Shown: piece after piece, positions 12,479 through 23,539 of the stretch
Layout of the letters: every line of letters begins with the position of its first letter
How positions within the stretch are numbered: the stretch's first letter is position 1
NCBI GenBank assembly: GCA_035079385.1
Contig: JAVHKY010000004.1
Location: 14,415,001-14,479,000 of the forward strand
Direction: 5' to 3'
DNA: 64,000 nt
Origin: Aspidiotus rigidus
Taxonomy: Eukaryota > Arthropoda > Insecta > Hemiptera > Diaspididae
Notes under the pieces: model-generated
Database searches by the model: none
Seen by the model: only the letters and a program-made list of their open reading frames with translations
Told to the model about the DNA's origin: nothing
Made by a program: the position numbers and the translations under genes

Positions 12479-12479
12479 A

Positions 12480-12930
12480 ATTTTTCCAAGTCTCAAGTTT
12501 TGCCTCCCAGCGACCGGCGCCACGTCATTTTCCTTCAAAATACCCTCCGATAAAATAAGTTCCCTGTTGAAAAATTTTGTATTATACACGTTCCGTCACT
12601 TCGTGATAAGTCACTCGCCCATTTACTGCACAAGCCTTCGGCTCGACTTGTGACTATATCACTTGCTTTACAACTTTGTATTATAAATAACTATTTAATA
12701 ATCATGAAAATGCTTGAAAATACTGAAACATCGACTTACGGATCAGCAGAAAAGAGACTTGGAAAAATTTCCAAGCTCCGGCTACATGGATGAAGGAATG
12801 AAAAGGGGGAGGGTATTTGAAACATTTTGACTTCCCGAACACTTCCGATCATCGAACCATATTTATATATATGGGAGGGAGGGTGGTCCTTGGGAAAGTT
12901 TCGACATCGAATCTATTTGTATGAAAGAAA
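12480..12930 (-). repeat. Dispersed repeat copy (head on minus strand) and following units
   Basis: Between 12480 and 12570 the reverse complement reads AACAGGGAACTTATTTTATC, GGAGGGTATTTTGAAGG, then a GACG-rich stretch and GAGACTTGGAAAAA. It matches 63055-63150 closely. It abuts the satellite exactly. A further patch of GACTTGGAAAAATTTCC units on the plus strand occupies 12755-12930. Confidence 0.65.
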
Positions 12931-15850
12931 AGGGAATTGAAAAGGAGTTGTATTGAGGAGAGCTGGAAAAAATTCCCACGAAATAATCGATCCTAATCAA
13001 TTATTATATGAAGTCCACCTGATTGATTATAGAAATCGAAATAGTGAAATCCCTTTTCCCTTAAGACAGACTCTCTTTTCGCCTCAATTAATTTGGTTAA
13101 TAGAAGATTGTAGTTTCCACATTCTACGAATAAAATAAATATCGAGTTAACAGAAGAGACCCCCTGAACTGCGCGTTTCTTTTCTCTTTCCAATTCCTGA
13201 TAACAACTTTCACCATTCATCCTTTGCGTTCATCTCTCTAGAATCTAGCTATATTTTTGCGCTTCATCAGTCAGTATTTACTCTAGTGACAACTTGATAA
13301 AAGTCATTTTGGTGTCTATGGGAAAGTACTGGAATGGTGTGTCATAGTTTTATAGGAGTATTCCAATCACGGTCCTTTTCAAACTAGAAATATCCCTCCC
13401 CTTTTTCATTTCCATATTTTCAAATTATACTTACGTGATCGAGAAAAACGAAGCTGTTCAGATTGTATTTATCCGTACTTACAATGAATACGTTGAACTT
13501 AGATAAATCAGATACTCTTTTCAAGGTCGGGTAGTATATATATACTCGTTGAATGTGGAGTGCGTTTCAAGTGTTTTATGGGGAAATGAGGTAAGCATGT
13601 CGCTGTTATCTACTCGAAGTACGAAAACTTGTTCGCGTTAAGTATCTGCTGATTCTAAATTTGTAAACCAATATTTTGACCAGACGGAACGCTTTATCAG
13701 TTTTTTGTAATCACGTGCATGTGAAAAGAAGAGGGAAAGGGTCATCGTCGTCGTAGACTTTGTAAGATCGAGCCTAATTTACATGACAACTTGAAAATTG
13801 TACGCAGTTTATCTCAACGAATTCTTCGAGTATGCGAAGAAGAGTTCACCCTATTATTTATGACAATACCCCCTCCCCCGAGTAGACTCTGCCCGTGATA
13901 GCAAAGAATTTCCGAAAAACACGTTCGTGTGTGCACTCGGCAGTCCGTCTTGAGATTTCGTAAGGGCCCGGCGACCATGAATTGGATAAAAACCTTGAAA
14001 CTAAAACAGAGTAATCGTTTCGGATTATTATTCCGATTGCCGTACTGTACGTACGCGTAAGTTAATTTGCTAGCAAGAAAATAGGTTTGTAATTAATAAC
14101 GCAAATATCGTACGTAAAATGTGATACCTCAATGTAAACAGACCTGCAGTGCCTATGCTATTTTCCATTGCGGACGATACAATCGATCATTTTGTCACTG
14201 TGAGCGAGTAAGAGTGTCCTATAGCTTACGTAGTTGAAACTTTACAGGTCTTACAAGCGCACTCACCTATGTGCCTTAGTTGGGAAGAAGGGTGAAATGA
14301 GTGAATAAAAAACTCAACTTTGAAAAGGTGTTTGAGGACATTTCGACGTCAATATATGGGACAGTTGGTAATTTTATATGAAAAAGACAATTTGTGAAAA
14401 ATTTGGTCGCCTTCCTCTGTGACAACTTGCACAGTTCTAAATATACTATAGAAGTGTAATAAAGTCAACTGACACTAATCTTGAGTACTTTGAAGACACC
14501 GACCATCAGAAAATTTTATCGTACTACTGCTCGTCGGACATTCTGTTCGCACACGGTATTTTAATGACAGAAAACTCGATTAAACCGCCAAGTCGCCAAT
14601 TTTCGAAGAAACTGGAATAATTTGGTGGTTGGCCTTCGTTCGACTTGGCTCTTTTTTGCACTCATGATGAACTTTCTTTAATGGTTGCTCGGAATGTTAT
14701 GACGGGCTATTAGTGAGCTCTTGTTGGGAGGATAGACAAACAAGTTGCAAATTCACAAGATAACAATCATTGTCATGCACTCATATCGAATTATTCCTTT
14801 GGGTATATTATTTACAATGATTCAGTTGGCACTTCGTTTGTTTTTCTACTTTTACTACGGTTTCTTCAAATAATTGTATATAATTAGGCGTGCTTGTGTC
14901 AGTGTTGAAGTTCGTTCTCGAAGGATACACTACCAAAAATTGAGAATTTCGAAGAGAAGAAAATGTAGATTGTGAATACAAATTCAAATCATAGGTGATA
15001 AAACCGATCGATACAATTACTAGAAGTCGATACGCCCTGGTTCATGAATAATTCTATTTAATCGCAGGAGTGATCCTCGGCGCAATTCGGGAATGATGAC
15101 AAGAGGTTGAATTTGTACTCATTGGCGGGGAATTGACCGATTTTGTCGGTTGATTGCATAGAATCTTTTGAGTTTTGAAAAAATGTGGTCGAAAAATTAG
15201 TATCGTAGTTGTTCACTTCCGACTCTTTGTATATGCAGATATATTTTAGAACGCATTTTTTTAAACGAATTATAGCTGATTTCTCTTGGCGTTCTTTCTT
15301 CCATCATAAATATTTCAAATTTTGTCGTGTTCTTTGTGAAGATTGTGTAAGTGATCAGATTGTTGGAGAAGATTGAGTTTGAAAAATGTTCAGTAGTCGG
15401 ACACTCCTCTGCTCTCTTGGAAAATAGTTACTTGTTGCGGAAGGGTGGAATTTTGGATCGTCATCAGCCTTGATGCATGAATAATGAATTCGAACATTCT
15501 TGGTAATCTTAGAAGAGAAGAAGACTATAGTTTAGCACGAGAATTGTTAGCAAGTAGTTAGCATTAATTATTTTCCTAAAAAACCAGGGCGCTTACTTGA
15601 ATATCTTCTCATACTGACCCAGATCTCTTTGTTATGATGTCAGGTAAGAAAGAACACCATAGAGTGAAACCTGAGTTCTCAACGACAACTTCACAGGAAA
15701 CCTATTGATTTAATTTTCCCTGTTTTTGCTGCAACTTGGTTGGTAACGGTCAAAAGTTCGGAGTTGGAGACGGAATCATACCTCAGAAGTCACAGCTCGC
15801 ATAGCAGATCTCGTAGAAAAATTTAATTGAGAATTCGTGAAGATGGATTA
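12931..15850. other. No recognisable gene
   Basis: AT-rich, with scattered short frames and no motif or repeat I can place. Confidence 0.4.
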
Positions 15851-15859
15851 AGAAATCAA

Positions 15860-17010
15860 GTTGCAATTTAGGCAAATAAGAAAAAAAAAATGACCCCATG
15901 GCAAACGTTTTGTCGATGAAAATGATTGAGAACGTAGTCCTAATGGACGTACTCAAGTTCTGCGCTTTTTCTCAGGAGCTTTTTTTTCTAAGGCGATTTT
16001 GACCTCCAAAAATCGCTGTTTTGCACGTATCTCGCGAAATTGTAATTTTATCGGAAAATTTTTCAAACAAAAGTCGTTCTTCGTTCAATTTCCTATCAAA
16101 TGACTTACTTAACTTCCAATGTAAATCAATAAGTTCATAAAAAAATGGCATTAAGTGAAGACCCAAACTAGGATTTTTCCTCTGCGTGACGAGATTGAAA
16201 TTTTATCAAAAAATGTTTCAAACGAAACTTGTCCCTCTTTAAATATTGCATCAAATGATCTACCCGACTTTCAACATAGATCAATTGACCCTAGGGTGTA
16301 TTTAGAAAGTTGTCCAGGGGGTTGGTTTAAAAATTATTGCAGACAAGAATACACGCAATAAAGCTTTTGCTTGTCGACTTCTTCGCTTACGTTCCCATAA
16401 TCTTGTGCTGTTCATAGACTATAGGAACACAAGAGGTTGTTTTTTACTTGTTTGCACGAGTTTTATGAAGTGCTCTCCGCGACAGTATGGTGAAAAGTAG
16501 AAACACGCAAAACTGAAACCAGCCTGAAACTCCTTTCTCCCATCCCCCGAAAAAAAAAAAAGTTCAGAACATCCAACACCTTTTTAGCATTGATTGATTG
16601 AAGTTAAATATGATATTAGACAAGAAACCGAATGGAAAAAAAAGTTTGTTTAAAATATTGTTTAATAGAATTTCAATAGTGCAACTTATGTACAAAAACC
16701 AATTTCTGGGCTATACTTGAATCCTCTTCCTCACAAAATAATTAACCTGTAGATCTCACCTACCAGAAGATTCATCAAGCAACAACTTTTGTTTGAAAAA
16801 TTTTCCGATGAAATCGCAATTTCGCGAGATATGAGCAAAAAATAGTTTTGTGGTGGTCCTCATAGAAAAAAAAAAAAAAAAAAAACTAGAGAAAAGAGTG
16901 GGAATTTAAATACATACGTCGTTTAGGACTACATTTTAAACAATTTGCAGCGACAAAACGTTTGCCACGTGGAAATGATTTTCTTTCACTCATATCCCAC
17001 TTATTTGCTT
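15860..17010. repeat. Large inverted repeat (arms near 15870-16090 and 16765-17005) with an internal tandem duplication
   Basis: CATGGCAAACGTTTTGTCG (15898) and TCTCGCGAAATTGTAATTTT (16030) reappear in reverse complement at 16949-16967 and about 16806-16828. Within the interval, about 16030-16127 and 16191-16286 are also diverged direct copies of each other (period about 163 bp). An oligo-A run lies at 16866-16884. Confidence 0.6.
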
Positions 17011-17169
17011 ACACTATTGTGGACCTTAGCAATGGTTCCAGATTAGTCTTGAGGGGTTGCAAGCACTCAAATTTTTGAGATCTTTCTGCCCGTATGTTAC
17101 TTCATTTTTATCCCCAAATTAGAGTCAGGAAAAACAGTCGGAATAAGGAAACTATACGACTTTATAGAA

Positions 17170-17440
17170 GACATTTCAACAGGGAACCTGTTTTATCTGA
17201 GGGTTTTTTTGGAAAAAACGTCTGCCGTCCGGCCGCTTGTCAAAGCTCGGAGCTCGAGAATTTTCCGAGTCCCCCTCTTATCATATATAACTTTAGGGGA
17301 GGAGCCTGTGGCATTACAATTTGCTGACGTCGTAGATCGACCTTCTGACGTCACAGTCTTATGACGTCATAGATCAATTTTCTTCAAATTCCTCTCCTGT
17401 TATATATAGCTCCAGAGTCTGGAACTGTGACGTCACAATA
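17170..17440 (+). repeat. Dispersed repeat copy with full palindromic head and three CRE octamers
   Basis: Head AACAGGGAACCTGTT at 17178-17192. A segment with GTCCGGC, then GAATTTTCCGAGTCCCCCTC and TATCATATATA follow. Perfect TGACGTCA octamers lie at 17346, 17362 and 17428. The layout matches the copy at 29540-29705. Confidence 0.75.
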
Positions 17441-18410
17441 TACATTTTTGCCCCTTAAGTCAGGTTCCTGCTACCCCTCGTTTGACTCCGTTAAAAAACC
17501 CGTAAGTTTTCCGAGTTCCCCTCCTATTGTACGTAGCAATTTTTCTCAATTTATTATGAGGACTCGATCAGCGCCTAGACCTCACTCCATTTCATTGTAT
17601 CTCTTCGACGACGTCATTGTCAAATTTTTTCTGTTGATGTAACAATCTTAAGTTCGCTTAGGTTGAGTTAGAAGTTGTTATTACCCTCGAATTAATTTTA
17701 TGGATGATAATTTCTGAAAGAATTAAGATCGACTTTTGAACAGCCAATCAACACAAAAAAGTTTCATCAAGGTGACGCGACCGTGAGTAAATAATCTTGA
17801 CTGATTGTACTCGCAAGTAAAGGTACATTCTTCTACTTCGTTAATGGGATTTTTTTCTGTAACGCGTAACAATATTTTTCTAGATACGTACGAGAGTTGT
17901 AAATCACATACTACTCTGAAAATTTACGATACTTCACGGATTTCTTCGAGTAATTCGATGACGTCGTATCTTTCGATGCAAAAGCGGTGTGTAAGAAAAA
18001 CCAGTCATAGTATTTATTTTTAACAAATTATATGAAATATACGCGTACAAAATAATGGGAGACTTTTATCCGCTACACCACACCGTGACTTGCATGCGAC
18101 AAGGAAGATAATTGCCTTGTTAAAATTTCTGATAAACCCTCCGACCTCACGTCCTAACTAGTAACCGTATGTATGTACTTGACGACGATATAATCAAGGT
18201 GATTCTTCGGTGTAAGTACGATCTCAGAAGGGGGGAAAAAATTGAAATTTTCTCTTTACTATCACGTCTGTGTTGGGCTATCTCAAGTGGAGGAAAATTT
18301 TAGTGATGTAAATTCTTATTCTCTCCACCCTCAAACAAATTGATGTATTATTTATTGAAATAAACCCGCTTGTTAAGAGATCTGACGAAAATCCTAGGAG
18401 TACGAAGACG
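17441..18410. other. No recognisable gene
   Basis: A second TCCGAGTTCCCCTCCTATTG unit at about 17507 belongs to the dispersed repeat. The rest is unassigned. Confidence 0.4.
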
Positions 18411-18705
18411 AAAAGTTTCAACAGTTGCCAAATTTCTCCTCCTCGCAGACTCACTTTCTTCACTGTACTCTCACTGACCCATCTACTACTACAAACCCTC
18501 TCACACAAAGTATGCTCCCCATCCTGCCTTCTTTGTCACGAACCCAAAACGTCGATCACTTCTTCTCACGCCCTGTACTCCAAAACCTCCGCACTTCATT
18601 AAATATCCCTTCCTCTCTCTTCCAAGCTCTCAAAAACAACTCAGACACCATCTCCCTCACACTTCAATACCTCCGTTTTACCCACTTCATTCCATCCGTA
18701 TAATC
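18411..18705 (+). pseudogene. LINE C-terminal tail fragment
   Basis: The plus-strand frame ends in SRTQNVDHFFSRPVLQNLR, then SLFQALKNNSDTISLTLQY, then LRFTHFIPSV and a stop. The pattern hydrophobic-DH-F--P-LQN-R, followed by a short tail, is what follows RNase H in I/Jockey-type LINEs. The tail of the copy ending at 59561 (KNYFLSCPAFENIRNW ... LRPYSPL) has the same shape. It may be all that survives of an insertion. Confidence 0.5.
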
Positions 18706-18719
18706 CTTAATCTTACTCT

Positions 18720-19385
18720 ACTTCAAACATTCCAAGTCTATTTCCGTTTATTTAAATCAGCTACTTACTCATTTTTCATAACATTTCAATCATACAATAT
18801 TTTTCTATAATCCTTTTTTCAATCATAGAGCTCAAATTATGTCATTACTCTCAATATTTAAACTATCTGGAACATCAGGCCGTTCTCAAGAATGGAAGTA
18901 TTCTGGAACTTTGTCATTTTTGTACTGATAATTTTAATTGTAGGTCATTTTTATTGTTTCAGGTTGGAATTTAAGTTCAATGTGAGTCGAATTGAAAATT
19001 TTCACCTTATTTCATTCAGCTTGGTAAAGAATATAGACTACTCAACGCAATACGCTCCATAAAATATAACCAGTCCAACCAAGGATAGTACCTAGGTGAT
19101 GTATATTACATCGTTGCGTTTAAATATATAGTTGGATTCCCATACATAATTAATAAGACCAATGAGGTACAGATATGTCGACAAATAAGTCCAACCTCTC
19201 CTCTAGATGCAAGACATCCATTTGACTTTATTATTTGTGAAGACAAATTTAATCACAAAGATTATTCCAAGGTGCATGTGTTGATCCCTGAATGGAATTC
19301 AGGTCTGGCGCTATAAATACAAGTACAATATTATTTTGTAAAGAAAGAATTTATACAAAATAGCAATTTAAAGATCTGAACCAGG
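18720..19385. other. Flank of the zinc-finger locus; decayed finger traces
   Basis: Mostly unassigned. At about 19330-19380 a degraded copy of the finger repeat (AATTTATACAAAATAGCAAT, TTTAAAGATCTGAACCAGG) is visible, so the finger array once extended further left. Confidence 0.45.
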
Positions 19386-19449
19386 TCTAACGTCTTGTTT
19401 CGAATGTCATGTTTGTGGAAAAAAGTTTACACAAAAAAGCAATTTAAAG

Positions 19450-20271
19450 ATGAATAATATCTTGACCCATGAATCTGAGCCAGATTCAAGATATCGATTC
19501 AAATGTCACACTTGTGGAAAAACATTTACCAGAAAACTCTATTTACAGGCGCATATCTTGACACATGAATCTGAGCTAGATCAAAAATATCAATTTCAGT
19601 GTGATACTTGTAAAAAAAAATTCTTCTGGAAACACGTTTTGAAGAAGCATATCTTGATCCATGAATCTGACCCAGAACTGAGATATCAATTCAAGTGTGA
19701 TACTTGTGGAAAAAAATTTACCCAAAAAAGTCATTTACGGATGCATGTCTTGATCCATGAATCTGAGCCAGATTCAAGATATCGATTTAAATGTCACACT
19801 TGTGGAAAAAAATTTAACCAAAAAAGCAATTTAAATAGGCATATCATCATGACCCATGAATCTGAGCCAGATTCAAGATATCGATTCAAATGTCACACTT
19901 GTGAGAAAAAATTTACACAAAAATGCAATTTAAAGAGCCATATCTTGACCCATGAATCTGAACCAGATCTAAAATATCAATTCAAGTGTCATACTTGTGG
20001 AAAAAAATTTACCCAAAAAAGCAATTTAAAGATGCATAGTTTTACCCATGAATCTGACCCAGAACTGAGATATCCATTCGAGTGTGATACTTGTGGAAGA
20101 AAATTTTCACAGAAAAGCCACTTGAAGGCGCATATTGCGATCCAACACGAATCTGACCCAGATCTAAAATATCATTTTCAGTGTGATATTTGTAAAAAAA
20201 AATTCTCTTGGAAACATGGTTTGAAGAAGCATGTCTTGATCCACGAATCTGAGCCAGAACTGAATTATTAA
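19450..20271 (+). CDS. C2H2 zinc-finger array protein, 8 intact fingers, probably decaying
   Basis: A 273-residue frame made almost entirely of C2H2 fingers spaced 32 residues apart. Each reads F-C-TC-KKF-QK--L--H-x3/4-H and is joined by a 9-residue acidic linker of the type ESEPDSRYR or ESDPELRYQ, not the common TGEKP. Fingers such as FKCDTCGKKFTQKSHLRMH look able to bind zinc and probably DNA. Fingers 3 and 9 (counting a broken one upstream) share KKF-WKH-LKKH, which suggests block duplication. The frame is open upstream of this ATG to about 19386 and encodes a finger (CHVCGKKFTQKSNLKM) that has lost its first His. Downstream, after TAA at 20269, the same frame continues with FMCDTCKENFSPKYHLMKAH to a stop at 20341, and AATAAA follows at 20355. 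No upstream exon or associated domain was seen. It could be a functional truncated gene, one exon of a larger gene, or a recent pseudogene. Confidence 0.75.
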   Translation: MNNILTHESEPDSRYRFKCHTCGKTFTRKLYLQAHILTHESELDQKYQFQCDTCKKKFFWKHVLKKHILIHESDPELRYQFKCDTCGKKFTQKSHLRMHVLIHESEPDSRYRFKCHTCGKKFNQKSNLNRHIIMTHESEPDSRYRFKCHTCEKKFTQKCNLKSHILTHESEPDLKYQFKCHTCGKKFTQKSNLKMHSFTHESDPELRYPFECDTCGRKFSQKSHLKAHIAIQHESDPDLKYHFQCDICKKKFSWKHGLKKHVLIHESEPELNY

Positions 20272-20323
20272 TTCATGTGTGATACTTGTAAAGAAAATTT
20301 TTCACCAAAGTACCATCTGATGA

Positions 20324-21145
20324 AGGCGCATTCCAAATCTTAGACTCCTGTTCTAATAAAAAATATTTCAGAGTGGAGGGATCTAATGAATTTGATCCTT
20401 ATCTGAGATATCCATACCAATAAATATGATAATTATTGTAAAAATTTTTGTATCGCAGAACTTTGAAGACACATTATGTCTTCATCTATGAATTTTATCA
20501 AAACTATGAGAAGATAAATTTCTGAGAAAGAATTCTTTGATGGTTGTGACGTGTAATACAGAATCCATTTATTCATATCTAATCTAGAGTACAAGTGGCT
20601 TTTGAAAACTTATTTCCGTAGAATGTAGTATCAGCTCCTTGAGTGAGCACAACTTACCTATGTTGGTGTAGTAACTGATCAATGTAACTTCCAATTTTTG
20701 TGCTACGTTGCACGACATCTTAATACTTACTTTTAGAATCAAAATTACAGAAGTGCAAATATTTTTAAAAATTTTATTAACCAACCACGGTTTCGTACAT
20801 TAACATGACCATTCTCAACCTTGAGAATGGTCATGTTAATGTCCAAAACCGTGGTCGGTTAATATAATTTTTAAAAATATTTGCACTTCTGTAACTTTGT
20901 TTCTAAAAGTACTGATCAATGTAGTCTAGTATATGTCATGAGATTCTATAAAAATATTGTGTGTACATAATAAATGATAAAGAATTTTTACTTGAGTTCC
21001 ATTTCCCAAAAAAATGAGTTGAGGAAACTGAATTCACTTTGGGAGTTTTGGATTCAACATTTGATGAATTGAAACACGTGTAAGTTATTTTTGAAGCCGA
21101 ACGAGTCAAACGGTGTGTCACCCCCGATGGAATTAAAAAAAAAAG
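20324..21145 (+). repeat. 3' flank of the zinc-finger locus, duplicated at 22963-23535
   Basis: From CATTCCAAATCTTAGACTCC onward the sequence matches 22963-23535 for several hundred bases, apart from small indels and one 237-bp difference, which is the hairpin insertion at 20687-20910 plus one target copy. Both copies end near a GATGGAAT-A-rich junction. The zinc-finger array itself is not in the second copy. Confidence 0.85.
20687..20910. mobile_element. Hairpin insertion with 13-bp target duplication
   Basis: The insertion is flanked by ACTGATCAATGTA at 20674-20686 and 20911-20923. The paralogous site at about 23300 has a single ACTGATCAATGTA and nothing inserted. The insert has a 42-bp lead, then two 90-bp inverted arms (20729-20818 and 20821-20910) with only two bases (CC) between them at the tip TTCTCAACCTTGAGAA. 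The arms differ at several places, so they are not brand-new. A 13-bp duplication is unusual for a DNA transposon and closer to retroposition. Confidence 0.8.
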
Positions 21146-21449
21146 GCTTCGCAGCGCAAAAGCATAACCGACTTTTCCTATCTGATATTCCTACATCTCC
21201 ACTTCTTTTTTTATGTTTTGTTCATTATTGGCTACATGATATTACTTAATCGTTTACGTTTCCAACAGCAAATAAACTTTGTTTTCCAAAATGAGTACAT
21301 TTTCAAAGCTCTCTAAGTATTATTTTCATTCACTCTTCTATATCAAATATCTACACCCGAATACTCCCTTCCCTCCCGCTTGAATGAATGGAATATCCGT
21401 CAAAAATTGACATGTTCCATGTCTTTTCTCTCGCCGGACCCCGATTTTG

Positions 21450-22059
21450 AAACTCGCGAGTACACCCCGCGTAATGATAATAAATAAATAAATTAATTAA
21501 TTAATAATTAAATAATTAAATAATTAATAATAAATAAATAAATAAATAAATAATTAATTAATTAAATAAATAAATAATTAATATACGGTAATTAATAATT
21601 AGAAAATCTCTACCCCGTGGGTGATTCAGAAATTCGCGAGTACACCCCGCGTAATAATAATAAATAATTAATTAATTAATTAATAATTAAATAATTAAAT
21701 AATTAAATAAATGAATAATTAAATAATTAATATAATTAATAATTAGAAAATTTTCTAAGTCCCTCTTCCTATCATATATGACTGGATAGTCGAAATTTTT
21801 CCAAGTCCCCTAGACTTGAATTGTCTCATACCATTCCAATACAACAGCGAGACAGGGGGCGAACTCGTAATAATTAATAATAAATAAATAAATAAATTTA
21901 AATGAGAGAGTTTGCTTTTGTTGCCACCTTTATTATTCAAAAACAACTCGACGTTTCGACGCACCTCGTCGAGTTGTTTTTGAATAATAAAGGTGGCAAC
22001 AAAAGCAAACTCTCTCATTTAAATTGATATCTGTTTGTCACGGAAAAACAAAACTTTCT

Positions 22060-22112
<53 letters not shown>

Positions 22113-22391
22113 ATTAAATAATCAAATAATTAAATAACTAAATAATTGAATAATTAAATAAATAAATAATTAAATAATTAATATAATTAATAATTAGAAA
22201 ATTTGTCTCATACCATTCCAATACAACAGCGAGATCGCTCGTTCGCCCCACGAAAGTTGATACCTCAAAATATAGAACACCCACAATTACCTCAAAATAT
22301 TTCTCATACAAGACTTATACGACGCCAAGATAGGTAAAGGGGTAAACGAATAATATCTCACGAACACTTGACCTAGTAGAAGAATTAATAA

Positions 22392-22439
<48 letters not shown>

Positions 22440-22665
22440 ATTAAATAATAAAATAATTAAATAATTAAATAAATAAAGGCTGGATAGTCGAAATTTTTCC
22501 AAGTCCCCTAGACTTGAATTGTCTCATATACAACAGCGAGACAGGGGGCGAACGAGCGGAGCGAGTTCGCGCCACCTCATATTTCTCATAGAAGACTTAT
22601 ACGACGCCAAGGTAGGTTAAGGGGTAAACGAATAATATCTCACGAACACTTGACATAGTAGAAGC
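21450..22665. repeat. TAAA/TTAA-rich arrays with three copies of a CATTCCAATACAACAGCGAG segment
   Basis: Runs of AAAT and AATT (21480-21600, 21660-21745, 22060-22195, 22385-22465) alternate with short unique segments. ATTCGCGAGTACACCCCGCG occurs at about 21450 and 21630. A segment with GGATAGTCGAAATTTTTCC, ACTTGAATTGTCTCATA and ACAACAGCGAGA occurs at about 21780, 22200 (partial) and 22480. A segment with AGACTTATACGACGCCAAG, then CTCACGAACACTTGAC occurs at about 22310 and 22590. This looks like repeated duplication around 3' ends of retroelements with TAAA tails. Confidence 0.7.
21895..22025. repeat. Perfect hairpin: 59-bp arms, 13-base loop
   Basis: Arm 21895-21953 and arm 21967-22025 are exact reverse complements over 59 of 59 bases. 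The arms carry GGTGGCAACAAAAGCAAACT and, near the loop, CGTCGAGTTGTTTTTGAATA with an AATAAA-type signal just beyond. The loop side reads GAGGTGCGTCGAAACGTCGA on the minus strand, a form seen near the ends of Penelope-like elements. The identity of the arms means recent origin or continuing conversion. Confidence 0.9.
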
Positions 22666-22962
22666 CTAGACTGAAATATTTCAAGATGACTGATAAAATA
22701 TAAAAGACATGGAACATGATTTTCATTTATTTGGCTATGCCAGAAAATTTTTTTATCACCAAACATGAAAGAACTACGTATTTATTAGCAAAAATGAAAT
22801 CATTCGTTAACAACGGCAAAATGACATCGTTTTCCGAGTACAAGTTCATTTTCGAAACTTGCCAAGCATTATTTTATGCAATCTCGTGTACTGATAATAC
22901 ACAACTTACAACCCCCTCCCCTTCTGAGAAAGGAACACTTTTCGCGCAGAAGTCGGTAACAC

Positions 22963-23535
22963 TCCTCATTCCAAATCTTGGACTCCTATTCCAATGAAAA
23001 ATATTTCAGAGTAGAGGAGTCTAATGAACTTGACCCTTATCTGAGGTATCCATACAAAATAATAAATACCTATGATAATTGTTGTAAAAATTTTTGTGTC
23101 ACCGAACTTGGAAGACACATAATGTCATGATCGATGAATTTATAAATTTCTGAGAAATAATTCTTTCATGGCTGTGACGTTAAAAAGAATCTATTTATTT
23201 ATATTTAATCTAAAGTAGCTTTTGAAAACTTTTTTTTATAGAATGTAGTATGAGCTACTTGAGTGAGCACAACTTACTTATGTTGGTATAGTAACTGATC
23301 AATGTAGTCTTGAGATTCTATAAAAATATTGTGTGTACATAATAAATGATAAAGAATTTGTACTTCAGTTCCATTTCTCAAAAAAATGAGTTGAGGAAAC
23401 TGAATTCACTTAAGGAGTTTTGGGTTCAACATTTGATGAATTAAAACACGTGTAAGGTAGGTATTTTTTGAAGTGGAACGGATCGAACGGTGCATCACCC
23501 CCCCCTCCCCCCCGATGGAATGAGAGAAAGAAAAA
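22963..23535 (+). repeat. Second copy of the zinc-finger 3' flank, empty site
   Basis: Homologous to 20324-21145 without the hairpin insertion. Upstream of 22963 the sequence is unrelated to the finger array, so the duplication starts just after the finger-encoding region or the array was lost here. Confidence 0.85.
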
Positions 23536-23539
23536 AAAA

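Noticed and set aside
21954..21966. Intact hammerhead ribozyme at the hairpin loop
   Set aside because: GA-stem-GAAAC-like text is present but the CUGANGA core is not complete and helices I and III cannot be formed as needed.
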